Position numbers and translations under genes: made by a program
Assembly: GCA_021186555.1 (NCBI GenBank)
Contig: JAJKFL010000014.1
Location: 26,924,033 to 26,988,032 of the forward strand
Source: Reticulitermes speratus
Lineage: Eukaryota; Arthropoda; Insecta; Blattodea; Rhinotermitidae
DNA: 64,000 bases
Reading direction: 5' to 3'
Shown here: positions 1 through 12,789 of the stretch, in pieces
Numbering within the stretch: position 1 is the stretch's first letter
Layout: each line of letters starts with the position of its first letter
Notes under the pieces: generated by a model
The model's input: the letters and a program-made list of their open reading frames with translations, nothing else
Databases searched by the model: none
Told to the model about the DNA's origin: nothing

Positions 1-660
1 AAATGAAAATATCGCTTCTTTTATGCTTAAATAGTTCATTCGTAGGTTATTTAATCTGCCTAAGTCTTTTGTTTCACAGAATGCAGGGCGGTGTGTCTTG
101 CCTCAGCCCAGAAAAAATCTTCAAGTAATGGATTGGACAAAATTGAAGTGATTTGAGGCTGTATCCAGCAGGTGTCTTGAAAAAAAAATGGAAAACAGGA
201 GGCTTAAAATTAAATGTGTTTTTATTTTGAAGCTCAGGTGTTGTATCATCTGCTTTAACATTTTAATATTTCAGATCTCTTTCGCCACATGTATTTGCAT
301 GCTTCTTATGATTCCCAGAATGAATAGCAATTATTTACCCAAGCAGCATTGACCAGATTGTCTTTGTCATGGAGACGGAGCTTGTTTCTGTGAGGCTGAA
401 ATTTGAAACTTAGCTGAGATTCGTGCTTCGGAATATTAATGTGGATGGTGTAACATTTTGTGGAGAAAGAACGTTTTATGGCAGATATTTTAAACATTAC
501 TAAAACTCTGAACAGCTATCAAATATTCTTACATACCGAAGGGAAAGGCAGAAATAGCTTCGACATTAAATTCTGTGTAGTCCTGTAGTAAAAGAAATGT
601 TTAAGTTTGGCAGTTAGACGAAATGTAATATAACGTTACGATGAAAATTGCGTTAAACAG

Positions 661-704
661 ATAGACAGACAGACAGACAGAGAGACATAGACAAACAAAC
701 AAAT
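661..704. repeat. (AGAC)n microsatellite
   Basis: Tandem AGAC units followed by (AAAC)n. A second (ACAG/GACA)n tract is at 60691-60730. Confidence 0.95.
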
Positions 705-1449
705 AAAATTAGCATTTCTGGAGTTCTTCAATAGGACCAAATATTAATTCTTCAGAACCGATCTGTTAATGCATCCTGTCACCTTATTAACCAGCTTATT
801 AAAGAAGAAACAGTGAGCTCAAGTTATACCTTTAAGGTATGTGGCTTTTATTCGGAATATATCCGTCCCGTATCTCGCCTGGGACACCGGCTAAAGCTTT
901 TGAGGGATACACAGGTTTTCTCAGGTCTTCCAGGAAAATGCCGCGATTGTACATTCAACTAAGCCAAAACCTTTCACGTCGTTGCATATTCGTCGTTTTT
1001 TGTCATCGAGACATTCGACGCTGTCTCGTCTTGCGTTACTTGCATCGTCTTTTAATTAACGAAAGATAATACAAATAAGAAGGAAAATTATAACAACCAT
1101 CACCACACACACATTAGTGTTTTTCTCTACTTTGATTTTAGCATCATCACATTTAAAGACTTAGATTAACACAAAAATCAGCACGAAAACACGCACACAC
1201 AGCCTAATTGCAGAAATGGAAATTTTTGAATAAATTCTATACACCAGAAATCAGGCTCTGATCATGCTGATCTGATTATGGAGCTTGTTCAATAATAAAG
1301 GTGCCCTAGTCTGTAACTGTTATTTCAACCAAGTATTTTATTTTTCGGTAGGAGGTAGCACTTGTAGTAGAGGTAACAAGCAACAGATGACTCAAGAGTC
1401 AGTCCGTCAGATGCTATTGAGGGTGTAACCCGAAGTACAATGGCGGCGA

Positions 1450-1735
1450 CATAGCAAACACGGTCCCGCGAAGAAGTTTGCAGTGCGATATGGTATTTAA
1501 GGGAGAAAAGTTTTTCTAAAATCGAAATTCACCGCCAGTTGGTAGAGGTGTCGTATGGTGGTGGTATAAGGTGAGTGCAGCGTGATGGAAAATGGTGCAG
1601 AGAGTTCGAAAATGGTTGAACGGGCATCCATGTTGATGACCGTACCGGACGGCCCAGTACCTCACGGATGGATGTGAAGGCAACACGACTGGAGAAACTG
1701 ATTTTAGGCCGCTGAAGCAACATTTGGGAGGTCAC
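1450..1735 (+). pseudogene. Mariner transposase relic (N-terminal DNA-binding region)
   Basis: A broken plus-strand reading with stops and small shifts gives REEVCSAIWYLREKSFSKIE, then HRQLVEV, WCREFENG, DDRTGRPSTSRMDVKATRLE. The order matches the paired helix-turn-helix region of mariner-type transposases (IHRQL..., W..EF.NG, D..R.GRPST). No DDD core follows; a purine-rich stretch to about 1780 may be its continuation. No terminal repeats were found, so the element's limits are unknown. Confidence 0.7.
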
Positions 1736-1954
1736 CAGTTACAGAAAAATGAGGAAGTGGAAATGGCCTTTCGTGAAGTTTCTGAATACAAAAACCCATT
1801 TCTTCCGCAACGGATTTTTTTTAAACTCGTGCCACCATGAAACAAATGCGTCATTGTGGTCGGGGACTGTATTGAAAAATAATGATGATTTATGGAATAA
1901 ATGAGCATCATTAAACGATGTAATGACCTCGCATATAATTTTCATGATCTAACG

Positions 1955-2234
1955 CAGGGCTGGCCAACTTAAACCCACAGGAGGGCCACCCAATTCGTAT
2001 ACACTCCCCCGAGGGCCGCACTTGTGTATACATATATCGAAAGGAGGGGGGATTGAATTAACTAAAGCGCCGTTATTTACAAACACGACATTTTTTTTGC
2101 TGCTGTTTATTAAAGTTGCTATATTATGTTCTGTCAACTATTATATTATGCATGCTAAATTGTATTATTGAAAATATTCAGGTGACTGAGAGCCGCAGAT
2201 ACTTTCCGCGGGGGCTGCATGTTGGCCAGCACTG
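1955..2234. mobile_element. hAT-type MITE, 280 bp
   Basis: The left terminus CAGGGCTGGCCAAC (1955) and right terminus GTTGGCCAGCACTG (ending 2234) form a 14-bp inverted repeat with one mismatch. They are flanked by ATCTAACG (1947-1954) and ATCTAGAG (2235-2242), an 8-bp duplication matching at 6 of 8 bases. CAG..GG/CTGGCCAAC ends with an 8-bp duplication are typical of the hAT superfamily. There is no coding capacity, so it would be mobilised in trans. Confidence 0.8.
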
Positions 2235-2242
2235 ATCTAGAG

Positions 2243-3449
2243 AACAGCACTTATCCTGGCTTACCTATATTCAGAAAAAAATTTTTGAGTATAGAAACAC
2301 TTTTAGGTATCCTATAATGTTACCGGTGTTAAGGCTATGAAATATATTTTAACTGAAAGACATAGTATGTAAATTTCTTGCACTTAATATCAGAGAATGC
2401 TTCTTAAATGGCAGAAAATTCTGTATTTTTCTTTGGATTATATTACCTTTTGCGTGAATTACGAGTGTGTTTGCGATCACACAGTGGTATTGTCCGAGAA
2501 AGTAGCAAGTGTTATGTTGTTTGTGAATGCAAGAAGAGATATGGGACACAATTGAGGAGAGGATTTTTAGTCTGGTGAAGGGAGCTGTATTGTTAGAATG
2601 CAAAGTTTATTTACAGTACAACGCGAAGCTCACAATGGAACTGAACCGTCATATCAAGCAGATACTAGGCGGTTGTTAGATGTCAAGTCCGTATCTAGCT
2701 GTCGACCGCAGTCGCACGTCAAATACGAGAGAGTATCGCTCTGTTATCACGCCACTCCATACAGTAATAAATGACACTGTTGTTGTGAGTAATTGGATTT
2801 ACTGTGAATGCGTAGGATGAAGTCAAAATATTCTACAGAAATGCATAAATACTGGAATACGACTTCTGATAACATCACACTCGGATACTGTGCATTTCGT
2901 CGATGATATTTCAGGAGATGTTTTGTAAAGGTTTTCCGAATATTAGCCGGAGTACCGGTTATCCTGACCAATGCTCAGCTCAGTATTTTAAAGCAAAATC
3001 CGGAACAACACACTGTTACAAAAGTCTATTAAAATTTACACGGAAGAAAGATGGGAAATATGTTTTGACTTTAACTTACTTTAATCTTCCTTTTATATTA
3101 AAATCGCTTTTGATTAAATGTCTAGCATATTTCCAGCCTTTCTGTGGAACTCACGGCACATGTAAGGAGGTCAAGTTTATTTAGTTTCTCTGTAAGTGTG
3201 GTTGGAGCCCTATGAAAACTGCTGCATAAGGCACTATTACGTAACGTAGACTGTTGATACCATCTGTGTAACACGATGTTATGTAACTTAGACTGTTTGT
3301 ACAGGATCAGTCATCAAGTCGTATTCAGTTTAATGTAAAATGTTATTTCACAAGTTATATATATGTATAAGGGAAAATTAAAAACTTCATTAACACCTTT
3401 AAAAATTTACAGTTCAGGTTATATTTTTTAAGTATTAAAATTCCAGTTG
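2243..3449. other. No recognisable feature
   Basis: AT-rich, with only short overlapping open frames on both strands (for example 2747-2971 minus against 2903-3184 plus). No repeat was matched elsewhere in the window. Confidence 0.6.
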
Positions 3450-4140
3450 AGAGATTAATTGAAGTTAGAAGACGCTATGGAATGGAAAAGAGTGTGGTAA
3501 AATCTAAGGCAATGAAAATCTCAAGACAGCCGTCCCCAGTACAGATTGTAAGAACAACTGGAGAATGTGGAATATTTCAACTACTTGGAAAGCCTGATGC
3601 ACAATGTACACTTGAAATTAAGTCCAGGATTGCCATAGCAAAAGCAGCATTCAACAAGAAGAAGAGTCTTTTCACCAGTAAACTGGACTCAAATTTAAGG
3701 AGGAAATAAATGAAATGCTACATTTAGAGCATAACTTTGTATGATGCTGAAACTTGGACAATTCGGAAAGTAGATCAGAAATACCTTGAAAGTTTTGAAA
3801 TATGGTGCTGGAGAAGGACGGACAAGACCAGTTGGACCGATCGTGTGAAAAGTGGAGTAGTATTACATAGAGTCAAGGAGGAAGGGAACACCTCACATAA
3901 ACTAAAACGAAGACAGGATAACTGGATTGGTCACACCTTGCGTAGGAACTGGCTTCTAAAACACGTTATTGAAGGAAAGATAGAAGTAACGGGATGAGAA
4001 GGAAGAAGACGTAAGCAGCTAATGGTTGACCTTCAGGAAACCAGAGGATACTGGAGATTGAAAGAGGAAGCACTAGATCACACTCTGTGGAGAACTTGCT
4101 TTGGAAGAGGCTATGGACCTGTGGTAAGACTACGTGATTA
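3450..4140 (+). pseudogene. Non-LTR retrotransposon reverse transcriptase, C-terminal part
   Basis: This is the decayed 3' end of a LINE. Plus-strand fragments in order: RLIEVRRRYGMEK and KAMKISRQPSPVQI (about 3455-3550); FQLLGKPDAQCTLEIKSRIA (3576-3635) and AKAAFNKKK; TLYDAETWTIRKVDQKYLES (from about 3735); EIWCWRRTDKTSWTDRV; DNWIGHTLRRNWLLKHVIEG; then GRRRKQLMVDLQE and RTCFGRGYGPVV (to about 4130). The order is that of the thumb and C-terminal tail of RTE/BovB-like reverse transcriptases of insects. Several stops (for example 3707-3709 and 3994-3996) and frame changes break it. The 5' end is truncated. A second, shorter copy of the same tail lies at 44466. Confidence 0.85.
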
Positions 4141-4149
4141 TGATCCTGG

Positions 4150-5740
4150 TGTACTAAGTTACGACACCGCGTAGTTCGCAAGTTTATTGTAAATTCCTCC
4201 AAGACCATTAATACGGCAGCAGGTTCTTCCGTAAATTTGGTAACGACCTACGATATTGTACGGTACCGCGGTTATTTTCTGAGTATTTGTGAAGGTGTTA
4301 TTATATCAAAGTTATATTGGACATCATGTACTGTCTGATGTGCACTTTAAATTATTCACACGGCATTCTGGGACTGGAGTATGGGTCACGTTTAGAACTG
4401 TCGTGCAGCAATGTCTCCAGACGAATACCCGAATATTATTGCAAATAGATCACTGCCACTCCTTTCAGGGCTTTTACCTTCTTACAATTACTCGTCATTA
4501 TATCATTTCCTGCACTGCATAACTTCTGCAGTTGAAACAGCAGTTTATCCATAACAACCTGGAAATCGCCCAATCAGTCAACAGGAATGAGGAAATCAGG
4601 ACAGACGCATTATATGAACGAATTTTTCAGAAATATCTATCTCCTGTCAGGCTGATAAAGTAGTAGTCGTTTGACACACACACCACGTACAAGTTCCCAT
4701 TTGATATAAGTGGATAAAGGTAATAATTTGGCTTCACAGCTCAGAAATGCTACCGCCAGTAAAGTACTTCATATATCAGCAGAAGAAGGAGAAAAAGAAA
4801 CTGAATAATTTTGGTATCTTGGGAATGAGATCGAATTTTTCCCATCTCGTGAGTTTTGACTGTATTCGACTTGTTGTCTTCCGAACTTTCTCTGAACCAC
4901 TTTGTCCTTATTTCGATTACTGGAAGACCAAAATGAACGCTGTCGTTATGACTAAACCCCTTACTGCGTAGTTGTTCAGGGGATCCACCCTAAGTCATCA
5001 TACAAGCATACTTTTGGTCTCAGTACAAGAATGAAAAGAGATGGCTTCGCTATCCTTCCGTCTTCAATGCCCATACGACTTTCTTGGATACTATCCAATG
5101 GATTGTCTAGCAAATAAGTGAACTAAATAAATCGGAAAGCAATTTAGTTATAATTACTGGAAACATAGAGCATTACGTCGTCCGTGCCATACCTCAGGCA
5201 GCAGGACGCATTCTTGTACCGTAGGCAACTTCATGGTGGAAGCAGTGACATTGGACCAGGCTTACTCCGCGATTCTTCGGGTTTCCCTGCTCATCATTAT
5301 TTCACCATTTCTCATTATACACTTACCACTGACCTATTCGATAGCCCAGACCGGCAGATTATTATAGCCTCTTTCAGCTGGGGGCGTTTCGTGTCAAGGC
5401 ACAGGACGTGGCTCGTCGCAGAGACGGGCAGTTACGGTCTGTTTATGAAAGAGACACTTAAAGTTGTGCCTGTGCCGAAACACTACGCCATTTAGATATA
5501 TAAGGGAGTGGAGGTAAACCTCCACGCTTTCATGACTTCAGACATTGATAGAAGTGAATAGTCAGATTTACGCTCCGGTAATCTCTCCTCCCCCTCCCAA
5601 ATCATTAATTATGCACCGGATAAGACGCTGGTTTGGGCCCAGAAGCGAACTGGACCTCGTGATCTAGAAGAGTATGAACATGGCGAGTATTTCGTAGATT
5701 TGACCTTTGAAGATAGCCAACAACATTTTTCTTGGATTCC
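4150..5740. other. Unassigned; 5180-5500 compositionally distinct
   Basis: Mostly featureless. The block 5180-5500 is richer in GC and opens a 103-codon plus-strand frame (CCGCGATTCTTCGGGTTTCC region). I do not recognise the peptide and suspect an old interspersed repeat. Confidence 0.4.
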
Positions 5741-5744
5741 GTTC

Positions 5745-5895
5745 TTCTGGGATGTGACGCTGCGTCGCTGGGTAAGTGGTTCGCGACGTTTCGAAGGAAA
5801 TTGTCGCCTTCGTGCGCACTTTGAAGATAAAGGCGACACATTCCTTCGAAACGTCGGGAATCTATTGCGCAGCGACAAAGCACATCTCAGGAGAC
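5745..5895. mobile_element. Head-to-head foldback element, about 65-bp arms
   Basis: An inverted repeat centred near 5822. Left arm: GACGCTGCGTCGCTGGGTAA and GCGACGTTTCGAAGGAAATT. Right arm: ACATTCCTTCGAAACGTCGG and GCGCAGCGACAAAGCACATC. The motif TTTGAAGATAAAGGCG...CCTTCGAAAC on the plus strand (5819-5860) is a degenerate member of the hammerhead-like family. The surrounding open frames on both strands are by-products of the symmetry. Confidence 0.75.
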
Positions 5896-6944
5896 CGTAA
5901 TCCTCGACTGCACCGCTGTGTCAACCTCAAAACAAGCAAAATTGCTCTCATTACTTTCTCCAGATTGCACTTCTTCATATAAATTTCCTAAATTTTTACG
6001 CTAAGGTTATAAAAAATAAGCCTCATTTTCTCTTCGGTATAAACGTATATTCTGAATTTCAGTTCTTCATAACAGTGAGCATAACTGTTGGTTACTACAT
6101 ATTATATCCATGAGTATTCAGCTGAGACACATGCATGTTTGTAAAGCATGTGCTTTATAATTTTCATTGCTGCTCCGTTTCGCTGGTTGAATTTTGAAGG
6201 GCACTAGACAATACAAGTTTATTATTATTGGTATCGTCGTTGCACAAGACTGTTTATGGTAAATAAAACAGCAGGAAACCTTAAGCCTATGTTATACAAA
6301 CAACAAGTATTTCTGCCTGTAGCAATATGTAGCAATGTTCAGAACTCCTCTACAAGTGAACAGCTGTAGTACCCCACATACAGATCTCTCTACTGCTGAG
6401 ATGTGTCTGCGTGCAATGCTGACAGTGTTATGATACAAGACAAACTTCTGATCGCAGAGAGGGAGTTGGGAGGAAGATTGAGAGAATAGAATTGTCGGCA
6501 AGCTGGTAAACAGCAAACATTACAAACATAGTCAGCCTACTTGCTGGAAAATAGAGGAGAGATCTGTAAGATATTGCCCCTATATATCTGGGAGTTGGAA
6601 CTTTGTCACCAAGAGTGCTATAGCTGAGACGATGGAACTTAGAAATGTCGATACTTGTGATTTAAGGGGAACATAACGCCAGGCGTGGTTTATATCTGTG
6701 CAAATCACTGCTAAGTTTGGTTAACGCGACAGCTGCAGTAACAATGTCGTTTTTGTCCGCGTTAAAGTATCGTTGGCTGCATATAGACAATAGCGACCAA
6801 ACTGCAGTAAGTGGTTACATATCAACGGTGATTAAATCGCAGGGTATAATTCGCAGAATATATTACATAGTCGAGTTATATGTCTTGATTACGAATGGTG
6901 AATAGATAGGTATTTAAAGTAACGTTAATCTGATATGAGACTCC

Positions 6945-7095
6945 GTACATTTTGGTAGACTGGTACGAACATTTCTGAGGAACCTGCTCTCTTCTTCTTC
7001 AAGTTAGAAGACGGAAGCGGCAGGTTCATTAGAAACGTGGTTACGTTCCTACCAAACTACACGGCGTTACATCGCAGAAGGCTGTATTATTGGCA
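6945..7095. mobile_element. Head-to-head foldback element
   Basis: An inverted repeat centred near 7004. Left: TTTTGGTAGACTGGTACGAA, CATTTCTGAGGAACCTGCTC. Right: GGCAGGTTCATTAGAAACGT, GGTTACGTTCCTACCAAACT. The right arm ends in a GAAAC-GTG-GT-T motif (7040-7053). Single-arm relatives lie at 40897-41085 and 51560-51645, sharing ACTACACGGCGTTACATCGC-type ends. Confidence 0.7.
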
Positions 7096-8048
7096 CTTAC
7101 TAGACAGTTAAAATTTCAGATAATGGTTTGTAAGGCGATGGTCATGGCCTCTTCAAAGAAACAGGTTGAGAGAAACCACGAAAGCTTCAAACAACCAGGC
7201 AAATTAAATGACATTCAAACTGATGTCCTGCCGGGTAGGGTCTAAAAGTAGAACGCCTACCGATAGATAGACTATTGGGCCACCGTGAAGTGTCACAACA
7301 TCGTGGACAGAATCAGGCGGGTGGCTAGATCAGTTGAGGGTTCCTCGCTCTGTATGAGTCACTGGCGGAACGTGAATTACCCACCATTTTCCTACAAGCC
7401 ACATTTCACAATCATCCTCACATGTGAAATTCTCTTCCGCAATTCACAGGCTAACGATACATATCGACCAATAATCGGTGATGAAATTGGAATACAAAAA
7501 ATTTCGAAGCCGAGTAAGTTATAATTTAATGAGGTAGGAAATAGGAAGAACTATATAAAATTTTAGTCAGAGACCTTAAGGGGAGAGAATTTTTGGGCGA
7601 CTAAGGGTGATAATATTAAAGTTGAATTTTAAGAAATAGGGTTTTAGGTACTGAAATGGATTCAGAATAAGGCTCAGTGGCGAGTTTCTTTGAAGGCTGT
7701 AATTAATCTTTTGGTTCCATACAAGTCTGATATTTCGTAACAAGCTAAGCAGCTGTCAGCTTTGAAAAGCAATTTTGCCTTTTACAGTTAGTTAAATGTC
7801 TTAAAATCGACAGAGCGTGTGAAGAAAACAACACAAATATCAACGTCATTAAATAAACATTTCAAATTTTGTCAGAAACTCTTGGAGTGATTAAGAAGTC
7901 GAACAATGCGAATTTTGCTTAAAATAAATGGACGTTTTTTAATTTAATATAAAGTGACAGTAAAATTTATGAAATTTGGGCTAAAATGTCGAGTTTATAT
8001 AGTGGGGGATTCTATGAAAAGTAGATTTTTTCACCAAAGTAATATCAT

Positions 8049-8092
8049 TACACACACACGCACACACAACACACACACACACACACACACAT
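8049..8092. repeat. (CA)n microsatellite
   Basis: Interrupted CA dinucleotide run of about 44 bp. Confidence 0.95.
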
Positions 8093-8721
8093 GGCGAGGC
8101 ATACAGGTAGCTAAGTTAATCGGGGCATTTACTGTTAAGTATGATATGATTCTTATCACATGAAGCTCATATTTACGTTTAAACATTGTTTATCTGGAGC
8201 ATGTACAACGTGGAGGGTACTCGAAGATTTTTTCCAGGGAATAGCTTTAGCGATTTTGGAGCCTCTGACGTTGAAATTTAAGCTTATTCGTGACATAAAA
8301 GTCTGTGATACATTAGACGTTGCCCACTTAGGTAGCGAAGGGTTTTGTTAAAAATACAGAAGCAGTTTTAAGCTTCTTATGACCTCATATAACTTTCTTA
8401 ACATAAAAGATTCTATAACTGTAAGAAAAATGTTTTCTTAAACTGCTAATAAAAGCATTTTTTTCAATAGCATGGCTGTAATATTGTCAGTTGGTACAAG
8501 GTTTCTCGGAACTTGAAAGACTTGCGACATTTTAAATTTAAATTAGTTCTTGTACCTGCAGGAATAACTGACAAAGTATGACATAATGATAGCAGGAAAC
8601 TTTTTTTCAGTTCTATTTTGTCATCTCATCAGCAGTTGCTTTATTGATACTCAGTATGCTTTTGTATCTGTGGCATCACTTTTTCTGAGTAGTAAATTTC
8701 TATTTTAAATCATTATGTTCC

Positions 8722-9176
8722 AACTGCACTATAATTAGATACAATGATATAAATATGTGGTAATCCTCTTACATGTTTCTGCCTTTTTCTGCCATCTTCA
8801 CGGAGGTATACAACAAAGAAAAATGCAATAATGTCTAGTTATGTCATAGATGTGCAATGATAGGGTTAAAATACAAATATTAAAATTGTTAAAAATATTA
8901 AAAAGCATATTAGAGAATGTGTTTCGCAAGAGTTATTATTTGGTTACAAACAAACATCTACTGAAGAAATTCATCTTCGTTTTCAGGGACATGTCCCTGT
9001 GTCTCCTGTGGTCGTTTATATCACCATGGATGAATGTACACTATGATATATATGACAAAACTAGCCATTATTGTGCTTTTTGTTGAATACCTCCTTGAAG
9101 ATGGCCGAAAAAGACAAAAACATGTAGGTGGATTACCACATATTTGTATATCATTGTATCTAATTATAGTGCAGTT
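8722..9176. mobile_element. Foldback element, about 130-bp arms
   Basis: Left arm about 8722-8855 and right arm about 9045-9176 are inverted copies (shared outer end AACTGCACTATAATTAGATA read inward from the left), with roughly 190 bp between. The motif GAAACATGTA with TGAAGATGGC on its 5' side lies in each arm (8770-8805 minus, 9093-9125 plus). Short target duplications were not evident. Confidence 0.8.
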
Positions 9177-9389
9177 GTTAGAATATATATACTGTGACCT
9201 GTCTTACTGCACAGAACATGTAATTTTGAATTCACTTTCAAAATTTCTTGTCTTACAATTTAGGCCTCCTACTTACTCCTAATATGTCATTAATATGGGC
9301 TTTTTGTTAGGTTTTATAGAACTCGAATGGCTGTTAGATAAGAAACACTGGAATGAAAAATAATTCCTTATTGAGGGTAATATAATTAT

Positions 9390-9640
9390 TGTATTTTATT
9401 TTTTGTATATAATGTATTCACAAGTATATAATATATTGTCTATATATTATATATATTGTGTATATATTATTTATTTTATGATTGTCTAATTATTGTATAT
9501 TAATGTATATTTTAATTATTGTATTTTAATTATAGTTTGTGCATACATACATACATACGTACTACATACATACATACATACATACATACGTCTACACTGT
9601 AACACACAGAGCATATATATATATGTACATACACATACCG
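9390..9640. repeat. AT-rich tract with (CATA)n
   Basis: TATATA-rich, loosely repetitive stretch, then (CATA)n at 9542-9591 with a short interruption, then a further TATA run to about 9640. No coding signal. Confidence 0.85.
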
Positions 9641-9699
9641 TACTCTTCATGTATGTTTTGTTGTTACACGACGTGAAAAATGTTGACATGATCTAGTGC

Positions 9700-10700
9700 C
9701 ACACCTTCCTGGCTGTCAGTCACAAATAGACATATGACCGATTGGAAAATGGCTCAGTGGTTAGGCGTTCTTTACAGCATAAAGAAAAGAACACCTTATA
9801 TGGAGTTCCTGTGTGTGAGCTGCCCGTCCGTTTGTAGAGGAGACTTCCACCGAACGTTGTTTGGCAGTTCAGATTTTCAGAATTATTGATCCATGATAAA
9901 GCCTAATTTCTGTATGGCCATCTACGAACACTACCATGTATTGCCTAAAGCATTCCGCATGTTTTATTGAAATTTAATATGAGAGACTTTTTAATAAATT
10001 TTCCCGGGAAATTAAGTCGTATTTATTCCAGTAAGTCGTAGTTGCATAAGGCAGGAAATGACTTTTTCACGTAGTTTATAATCTTGTAGTAGATTTGTTT
10101 GAAAAATTTTTCGTGCATACTGTAAGTAATTTACATCTTATTATTTCTGCGTTTAAGCAATAATCTACAGAGAACAGGGCTGGAAGTTCTGTGAACTACA
10201 TAGGGAGTACACCCCTTCCAAGCCTGTTTAAATGCGTAAAATTTGTGTTGATTTCCGTAGGTATCTTACGTAGTGACAAAATAATTTTGTGTGTTCACAA
10301 GACAGAAATTTCGCCAAGACTTACTCATATATTTGAACGATTTAGACAGTACTGTTATAACACATTATTATTGTTTTTTTCTTTGTTTGTCATGGGTCTT
10401 GCCGCATTCATAAACTTGTCCTTCTTCTAGTCTAGTTGCGCTTTTCATAGTCCTCGTCTTCGCCCTTTTTCATTCCCGTCTTAATTTATCGCGGACATTA
10501 ATTCATTACTTCTATTTTTCCACCCATAAGTTTTTATTCTATGTCACCTTCATACGCTCCCCACCTTTTCTCACATCAAGGTGGCACATGCTACTTCCTG
10601 TTCCATTTCGCTTACCCGCTCTAAAAGAGGACATAATTCTTCTAATTTAAATTTACTTTCTCTTACATTTTTCTCTTTAGTTATTTTTTTAATAATGTTC
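9700..10700. other. No clear feature; possible SINE head at 9745
   Basis: ATGGCTCAGTGGTTAGGCGT at 9749 resembles a tRNA-type A box, but no B box follows at tRNA spacing. The rest is AT-rich, with pyrimidine-rich sequence at 10430-10680 next to the donor of the C1a-edge exon. Confidence 0.4.
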
Positions 10701-10704
10701 TTAC

Positions 10705-10823
10705 CTGACATTTTCGTGACGGCTCATGTAGATTTTCTTGAACTGACTGTCCTTGGATAGCACAAGGTCCTGTCGCATCTCGACAGCCACGTGTTCGGGC
10801 AGCACAGACAATAGCAACCGCTC
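10705..10823 (-). CDS. Ac76E: Adenylyl cyclase internal exon (entry to C1a domain)
   Basis: This internal exon of a membrane adenylyl cyclase (ATP to cAMP plus pyrophosphate, plasma membrane) has 119 bp, reading on the minus strand from 10823. It encodes 39 complete codons plus two bases. The peptide begins [18 protein letters not shown] and ends [11 protein letters not shown], followed by a split Ser codon (AG). This is the conserved block joining the first membrane domain to the C1a cyclase fold; in the family it continues into the Asp-containing metal site, which is not in this window. The acceptor is a pyrimidine-rich tract ending TTACAG (10824-10829). The donor reads CAG/GTAAGA, a good consensus. 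The start is in phase 0, matching the phase-0 end of the exon at 40633-40782. RQDL and [12 protein letters not shown] resemble the insect Ac76E/type-2 group more than rutabaga; assignment among paralogues rests on remembered family sequence, so the class is near certain and the symbol less so. Confidence 0.93.
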
Positions 10824-12789
10824 CTGTAACAAGACGATTAATCCTGGATCTGTCAACAGCTACGAGTGAAATAAGAATTGATCACATACAACGCTTTTCC
10901 ATACTAAAATCTTACGGGGTGTAGCGCAGTGTAGTTTGGTAGGTAAATACGAAAGTTTTGGAGAAAACTGCTACCGCAAGTTTGAGGGTACATGCTATAA
11001 TGTTCCTGAATATGGAGACAACATATCCGTCTAAGATGTTAGTACCTATGTCCAAAACTACAAGGTGTACCATCCCGAAGACCGTAATCGTGATTTTCGC
11101 CGTAAGATCAAGTGTCATAAGGCGATTCCAAAATCCACTGCGATGGTAGAGGGTTTGTGATTTATTGACAGGGATTCATCGAGGACATATTCTCAGTGTC
11201 TCATAGATGGCGACATTGTTCATATTACCTAGACGGGTACATACTTTCTCCTTTAGGATATTGTGTGTTCGCCAGATAGCTTTAATCGCCACATGGTCTC
11301 GACATGTTCTTTGACATATAAGATACTTGACTTTGAATTATCGGTATGACTTTTACACTATTCTCATGTATTGTACCATACTCTTCTCTAAAGTTATTTC
11401 GTTTCTGAACGCCAATGACTTTATCTTCCTACGCTTGTCGTTTTATAGGAAGCTTTCCTGTCATAATTTTCTCATACAATGATAATGCAATTTTCTGTTT
11501 ATTAAGATATGTATGTGAAGTGAGCACAGTGCTCATTCTGATGCACGCAGCATGAGACATCCCAAAATCCCACACAGTATCGATACGCAGAAACTCTCAC
11601 TTGAACAATACTTGCAATAAAAGCCTGGAATCTACAATAACACCATTCTTTGCTGCATTGAAATAATCAAGTGTATAAAAAGGTCTGTTAATTTTTGCTA
11701 TAACCACTACATTTCTGGAAAAATTTAATCTTGCAACGAATAACACCAAGCTGTTGAGGGTGACGATAAATTTTCTTACATGGATTTCTTTCGACTGCGT
11801 CTTGTATGTATTGGACGGCTCCGTCAGTCTTTACTTTTCGCTTACCTTAACTTGCACATTTAAAACCCCTTTTCAGAGCACCAACCGTCTGTTAAGTAAA
11901 TTATGATGCAAGTCTTACAACTGCTGCTTTCAAACTGAACTACCGACATTAAATGGTGAAGCGTACCACCTCAGACCAAAGTGGCCCTAAAGAAGAAATA
12001 AATTTGTAAAACATGAAATCCATTCGTGAAGACTTTGTATAAGATTCCAAGGACCTGACTGCTGCTTTTGTTCAGATTATGGTCTTCTGTGTTGTGACTC
12101 ACCTACTTCAACCCTGAAGACAGTGGCAGCATGTACTTAAGATAATTAGTATTCAATAAGACTGTATGGTATCACTGTCCCGGTGACAGTGGACGGAATA
12201 TTTCACGTAGTTTGGAAATACGTTTGAAATTTGTACAAAGCGAGAAAATTATGCGCAGTACGAATACGAATGAAAGAGCTCTTGTATAATTTTGTAATTA
12301 TCAATAATATTTACACCACTTATTTAATCACGTTAATGCACAGAAAATGCATAACATTCTGAATTATTTCCTTTAAATATAAATCTATATTCCCGAGATG
12401 CTCTATACTTCAGTAATGCCGTCTTTCAGACATGATGCCGATAGCTAAAAAAGCTACCCATTTCTTTTGCGTGCAGATTTTCAGTAAATATTTAATCATG
12501 CCCATACGTTGGCTGCAGCGGCTTTTGCTCGTGACTTTTCAGATTTATCTTCATTCTAATTCATCATTCCTCCACTGTGTATTTTCATCAGTACGTAAGA
12601 TAAAGGGAAAACGCAATCAACCAGTTAATCCTATAACAGTTCAGACCACGGTTACACAGAATTAGAGAATTGAGACCTACATAGGTTTCTTATTTCCAGT
12701 GGACTGGTAGGTAATGTAGAGTAATATTTATCTAACCATGAAGGAACGTTATATTTTGGGGAAAATTTATATTATATATTAACTGACGC

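Larger units (their letters stand above)
1..10704 (-). other. Adenylyl cyclase intron, partial (downstream side)
   Basis: This is the start of the intron that follows the C1a-edge exon. It opens with GTAAGA (minus strand, 10704) and runs off the window. I looked for the next expected coding block (SILYADIVGFT-like) on the minus strand and did not see it. The acceptor therefore probably lies beyond base 1, making the intron longer than 10.7 kb. Confidence 0.7.
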
